A stretch of DNA of 7,187 nt from an uncultured Alphaproteobacteria bacterium (GTDB lineage Bacteria; Pseudomonadota; Alphaproteobacteria; Rs-D84): contig CALXPA010000044.1 in the NCBI GenBank assembly GCA_944390185.1, forward strand, positions 1 through 7,187. The letters are read 5' to 3'. The notes below the pieces were generated by a model, which ran no database searches, was not told the DNA's origin, and was given only the letters and a program-made list of their open reading frames with translations. This document shows, piece after piece, positions 5,474-7,187 of the stretch. Within the stretch, counting starts at the first letter, position 1. The number at the start of each line of letters is the position of its first letter. Both the position numbers and the translations under genes were made by a program.

Positions 5474-6403
5474 ATGAAAAAATTTACATTAATCGCAATA
5501 TTGTCTGTGCTGGCGATTCCGGCGTATGCCACGGATACAGTGACAGATGATGTTACACCGGCCACAGATGATGTGGTTGCCACTGCACCAGATGCGACGC
5601 CTGATGATATGGCGGATGTTGCCCCAGATGTTACGAACCCAGATATTAAATTTCCACATGGGCTGCAGATTGGTGTCGGCGTATCGGCGACCAGTGGTCT
5701 GAACGGTTTTGTCGGATATGCGAATAAAAACTTTGATTCCTTTTGGTGGAAGCGGTTCGGTGTTCGATTTGATTTTGCGACAACAGCACCGCTGAAGTCT
5801 GTTATAAATTCTGGTATTGATTCGATAATGGGCGACGGCATTGAACTGGGTGATGGACTGTCCGTTACAGACGGCAGTATCCAGGCCAATCATTTTGCGG
5901 CACTGGTTGATTTTTATCCGTTTGGGAACACGTGGTTCCTGGGCGGACTGCGCATCAGTGGCGGGTACTATTTTGGTAACTTGGAATTATCGGCCCGTCT
6001 GGCGGGTACAATTGATGGCGCCCCAGAAGATGCACTGTCGTTCGAATTGGATGGTCAAGAATATAAATACAGCGGTAATCAGATGAACGCCATGGCGCGG
6101 GCAGACTGGGATTATCGCGGACCGTACCTGGGCGCTGGGTTTGATTTGGGGCTGTTCGCGGGGTTCAAGATTTACTTTGATGCCGGCGTGGTGTTCACGA
6201 ATCGCGCGGCCCAGTTGGGCTTGGATGTGCCACCAGATAATCTGATGGTGCGTGGCGATGACGGACAATGGGCACCTGTCCAGGGCGGATTGGTCGATGC
6301 GTTTGAACAAGCAAAGCGCAATGCGCTGGCCGATGCCCAAGAAGAATTGGATAAATTGACGTTTTATCCGATGGTAAAGCTGGGCTTTATGTATCGCTTT
6401 TGA
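5474..6403 (+). CDS. Outer-membrane beta-barrel protein
   Basis: A 309-residue protein with a signal peptide MKKFTLIAILSVLAIPAYA (1-19). Residues 20-58 form an acidic, Thr/Ala/Pro/Asp-rich segment with eleven Asp and no Lys or Arg. From about 62 onward, alternating hydrophobic and polar stretches with aromatic girdle residues read as beta strands: GLQIGVGVSA, KRFGVRFDFA, HFAALVDFYPFG, FLGGLRISGGYYFG, PYLGAGFDLGL and FKIYFDAGVVF. A predicted helix (about 272-294) precedes the last strand, FYPMVKLGFMYRF, whose terminal Phe is the usual recognition signal for the BAM machinery. The LVDFYPFG, LRISGG, PYLGAG and YP-V-LG-YRF pattern matches, from memory, a family of proteobacterial outer-membrane proteins of unknown role. 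The start is fixed by AGGAG at a seven-nt distance. The gene has its own promoter and terminator. The ligand or function is unknown. Confidence 0.9.
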   Translation: MKKFTLIAILSVLAIPAYATDTVTDDVTPATDDVVATAPDATPDDMADVAPDVTNPDIKFPHGLQIGVGVSATSGLNGFVGYANKNFDSFWWKRFGVRFDFATTAPLKSVINSGIDSIMGDGIELGDGLSVTDGSIQANHFAALVDFYPFGNTWFLGGLRISGGYYFGNLELSARLAGTIDGAPEDALSFELDGQEYKYSGNQMNAMARADWDYRGPYLGAGFDLGLFAGFKIYFDAGVVFTNRAAQLGLDVPPDNLMVRGDDGQWAPVQGGLVDAFEQAKRNALADAQEELDKLTFYPMVKLGFMYRF

Positions 6404-6406
6404 TTG

Positions 6407-6429
6407 ACCGCCCCTCGGGGCGGTTTTTT
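6407..6429 (+). terminator. Rho-independent terminator of the beta-barrel gene
   Basis: ACCGCCC (6407-6413), tetraloop CTCG, GGGCGGT (6418-6424) and a run of T through 6429, starting four nt after the stop codon. Confidence 0.93.
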
Positions 6430-6733
6430 GTTGGGGCTTGACGTTTTGGTACTTTGCACTATATATACACGTGAACCCGCCGCGTTGATAATCAACCTAC
6501 GGTGCGCATATGCGTTTTTGTTCAGAAAATGCGAATCGGATTACTGGGCTGGTATGAAACGCGAAAACGAATCAGAAAATCCGGCTTTACGAATCGCAAT
6601 CGGGGGTGCACGGATACGATGTTCAAAAAATCTTTAAATTTTTTTGAATGTCAAAAGTGCCGGAAATCTGGCGGTTTTTCCTATTGACAGATGTGGACCC
6701 TGAATTTTTTTGAAAATAATTCTGACAAAACGC
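6430..6733 (+). other. Non-coding stretch upstream of the rRNA promoter, AT-rich at its end
   Basis: No supported gene is seen: the short open frames here have no Shine-Dalgarno sequence and no protein-like composition. An AT-rich inverted repeat TTCAAAAAA/TTTTTTGAA (6622-6630 with 6640-6648) and a run of A and T tracts (about 6700-6730) lie just upstream of the proximal promoter. The latter sit where an UP element for the RNA polymerase alpha subunit would be expected. No tRNA cloverleaf was found by eye. Confidence 0.5.
6438..6467 (+). promoter_or_regulatory. Candidate distal promoter before the rRNA operon
   Basis: TTGACG (6438-6443) is followed by ATATATATAC, giving TATATA with a 16-nt (6460-6465) or 18-nt (6462-6467) spacer. 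It lies just after the barrel-gene terminator and faces the 16S gene about 650 nt away. It may be a distal rRNA promoter or drive an unrecognised small RNA. Confidence 0.4.
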
Positions 6734-6762
6734 TTGACTTTTTAGAAAAATGTGCGCATACT
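6734..6762 (+). promoter_or_regulatory. Probable main rRNA operon promoter
   Basis: TTGACT (6734-6739), a 17-nt spacer and CATACT (6757-6762), then a GC-rich ATGCGGGC where the discriminator and start would be. GC-rich discriminators are typical of stringently controlled rRNA promoters. The A/T-tract region immediately upstream resembles an UP element. The predicted start is near 6769, about 345 nt before the 16S gene. Confidence 0.65.
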
Positions 6763-6768
6763 ATGCGG

Positions 6769-7114
6769 GCTTTCAAGTTGGGAACGAATCAAAAAACTCT
6801 CAACCCCTGAAATTCTGCGGTTAACGGAACAACTGATGAAATGGGGTTTCTGTTAAACACGCAAACATTGTGAATAAAAGCAGCTCATCAAAAGATTTTT
6901 GATGCAAATCAAGAATCTGTTCAAGAAGAGATATGCAGACAGTTGAATTTGGAAAAATCCAAACTTTGACTAAGTCAATGTGCATATCCTAAGACAGGTA
7001 GTAGGTTTACATATTAAACCTCGTTAAAACTTGTCTTGCGAAATAATGTAAAGACGAACTGATTATTATGTCAGGTTTGTTTTATGCACAGGGCTTACTT
7101 AACAAGTTTCTTTA
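6769..7114 (+). ncRNA. Pre-rRNA leader with a series of predicted hairpins
   Basis: Complementary stretches seen by eye: AACCCC/GGGGTT (6802-6807 with 6843-6848); CATCAAAA/TTTTGATG (6886-6893 with 6897-6904); a longer stem-loop GATATGCA/TGCATATC (6930-6937 with 6981-6988) with TTGA/TCAA and TTTGGA/TCCAAA inside; and AAGACA/TGTCTT (6991-6996 with 7032-7037) enclosing AGGTTT/AAACCT. CAAGTTT/AAACTTG (7103-7109 with 7115-7121) spans the mature 16S start. These probably take part in pre-rRNA folding, antitermination or processing. The partner of an RNase III stem would lie beyond the window. No clear boxA was identified. Confidence 0.55.
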
Positions 7115-7187
7115 AAACTTGAGAGTTTGATCCTGGCTCAGAACGAACGCTGGCGGCAGGTCTTAGGCATGCAAGTCGAACGGGTGA
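7115..7187 (+). rRNA. rrs: 16S ribosomal RNA, 5' end (cut by window end)
   Basis: The first 73 nt of the small-subunit rRNA. The universal 5' segment beginning AGAGTTTGATCC at 7122 corresponds to E. coli position 8, which puts the mature 5' end near 7115. AACTTGAGAG and GAACGAACGCTGGCGGCAGG are the usual alphaproteobacterial forms. The following TCTTAGGCATGCAAGTC differs from the common CCTAACACATGCAAGTC. The rest of the gene lies outside the window. Confidence 0.97.

Noticed and set aside
5365..5889. Upstream extension of the minus-strand exported protein
   Set aside because: It is antisense to the barrel gene and to the intergenic region with its promoter; the signal peptide starts at 5364.
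6404..6687. Two short open frames upstream of the rRNA operon
   Set aside because: One begins over a terminator and neither has a Shine-Dalgarno sequence or protein-like composition.
6684..6689. Perfect TTGACA upstream of the rRNA promoter
   Set aside because: No -10 match lies at 16-18 nt; that stretch is a T tract.

Overview
The window comes from an alphaproteobacterium. The clearest evidence is the 5' end of a 16S rRNA gene at the right edge, which starts with the AACTTGAGAGTTTGATCC form usual in that class. The intergenic palindromes built on TCATCCCGGGGC-TTGA-CCCCGGGATCCAGG are also typical of alphaproteobacterial genomes. The genetic code looks standard: TGA is used as a stop and TGG for Trp. 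The lineage within the class cannot be fixed from this window. The 16S start carries an unusual AGGCATGCAAG variant, which suggests a divergent group.

Layout. Positions 1-908 are a repeat-rich block holding one small GIY-YIG nuclease gene on the minus strand (179-487). Palindromic repeat arms lie on both sides of it, and beyond them lie two almost identical 107-bp direct repeats. Positions 909-3591 hold two overlapping plus-strand genes for exported, cysteine-rich, partly coiled-coil proteins of unknown function. Positions 3592-4020 are a convergent intergenic region filled with decayed palindromes, including a complete inverted copy of the element seen at the left edge, and then the terminator of the next gene. 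Positions 4021-5364 (minus) encode a proline-rich, cysteine-containing exported protein. It is divergent from 5474-6403 (plus), an outer-membrane beta-barrel protein with a good promoter, Shine-Dalgarno sequence and terminator. Positions 6430-7114 are the upstream and leader region of the ribosomal RNA operon, with two candidate promoters and a series of predicted hairpins. The 16S gene starts near 7115 and is cut by the window end.

How the parts relate. All four large proteins begin with a Sec-type signal peptide, and three of them carry many cysteines expected to form disulfides outside the cytoplasm. The block is therefore about the cell envelope, but no enzymatic role can be read from it. 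The repeats and the GIY-YIG gene look like a separate mobile layer. The GIY-YIG gene occupies the place that a short hairpin-rich core occupies in the gene-less copies, which suggests that the short elements may be non-autonomous relatives of a nuclease-encoding one. That relationship is inference.
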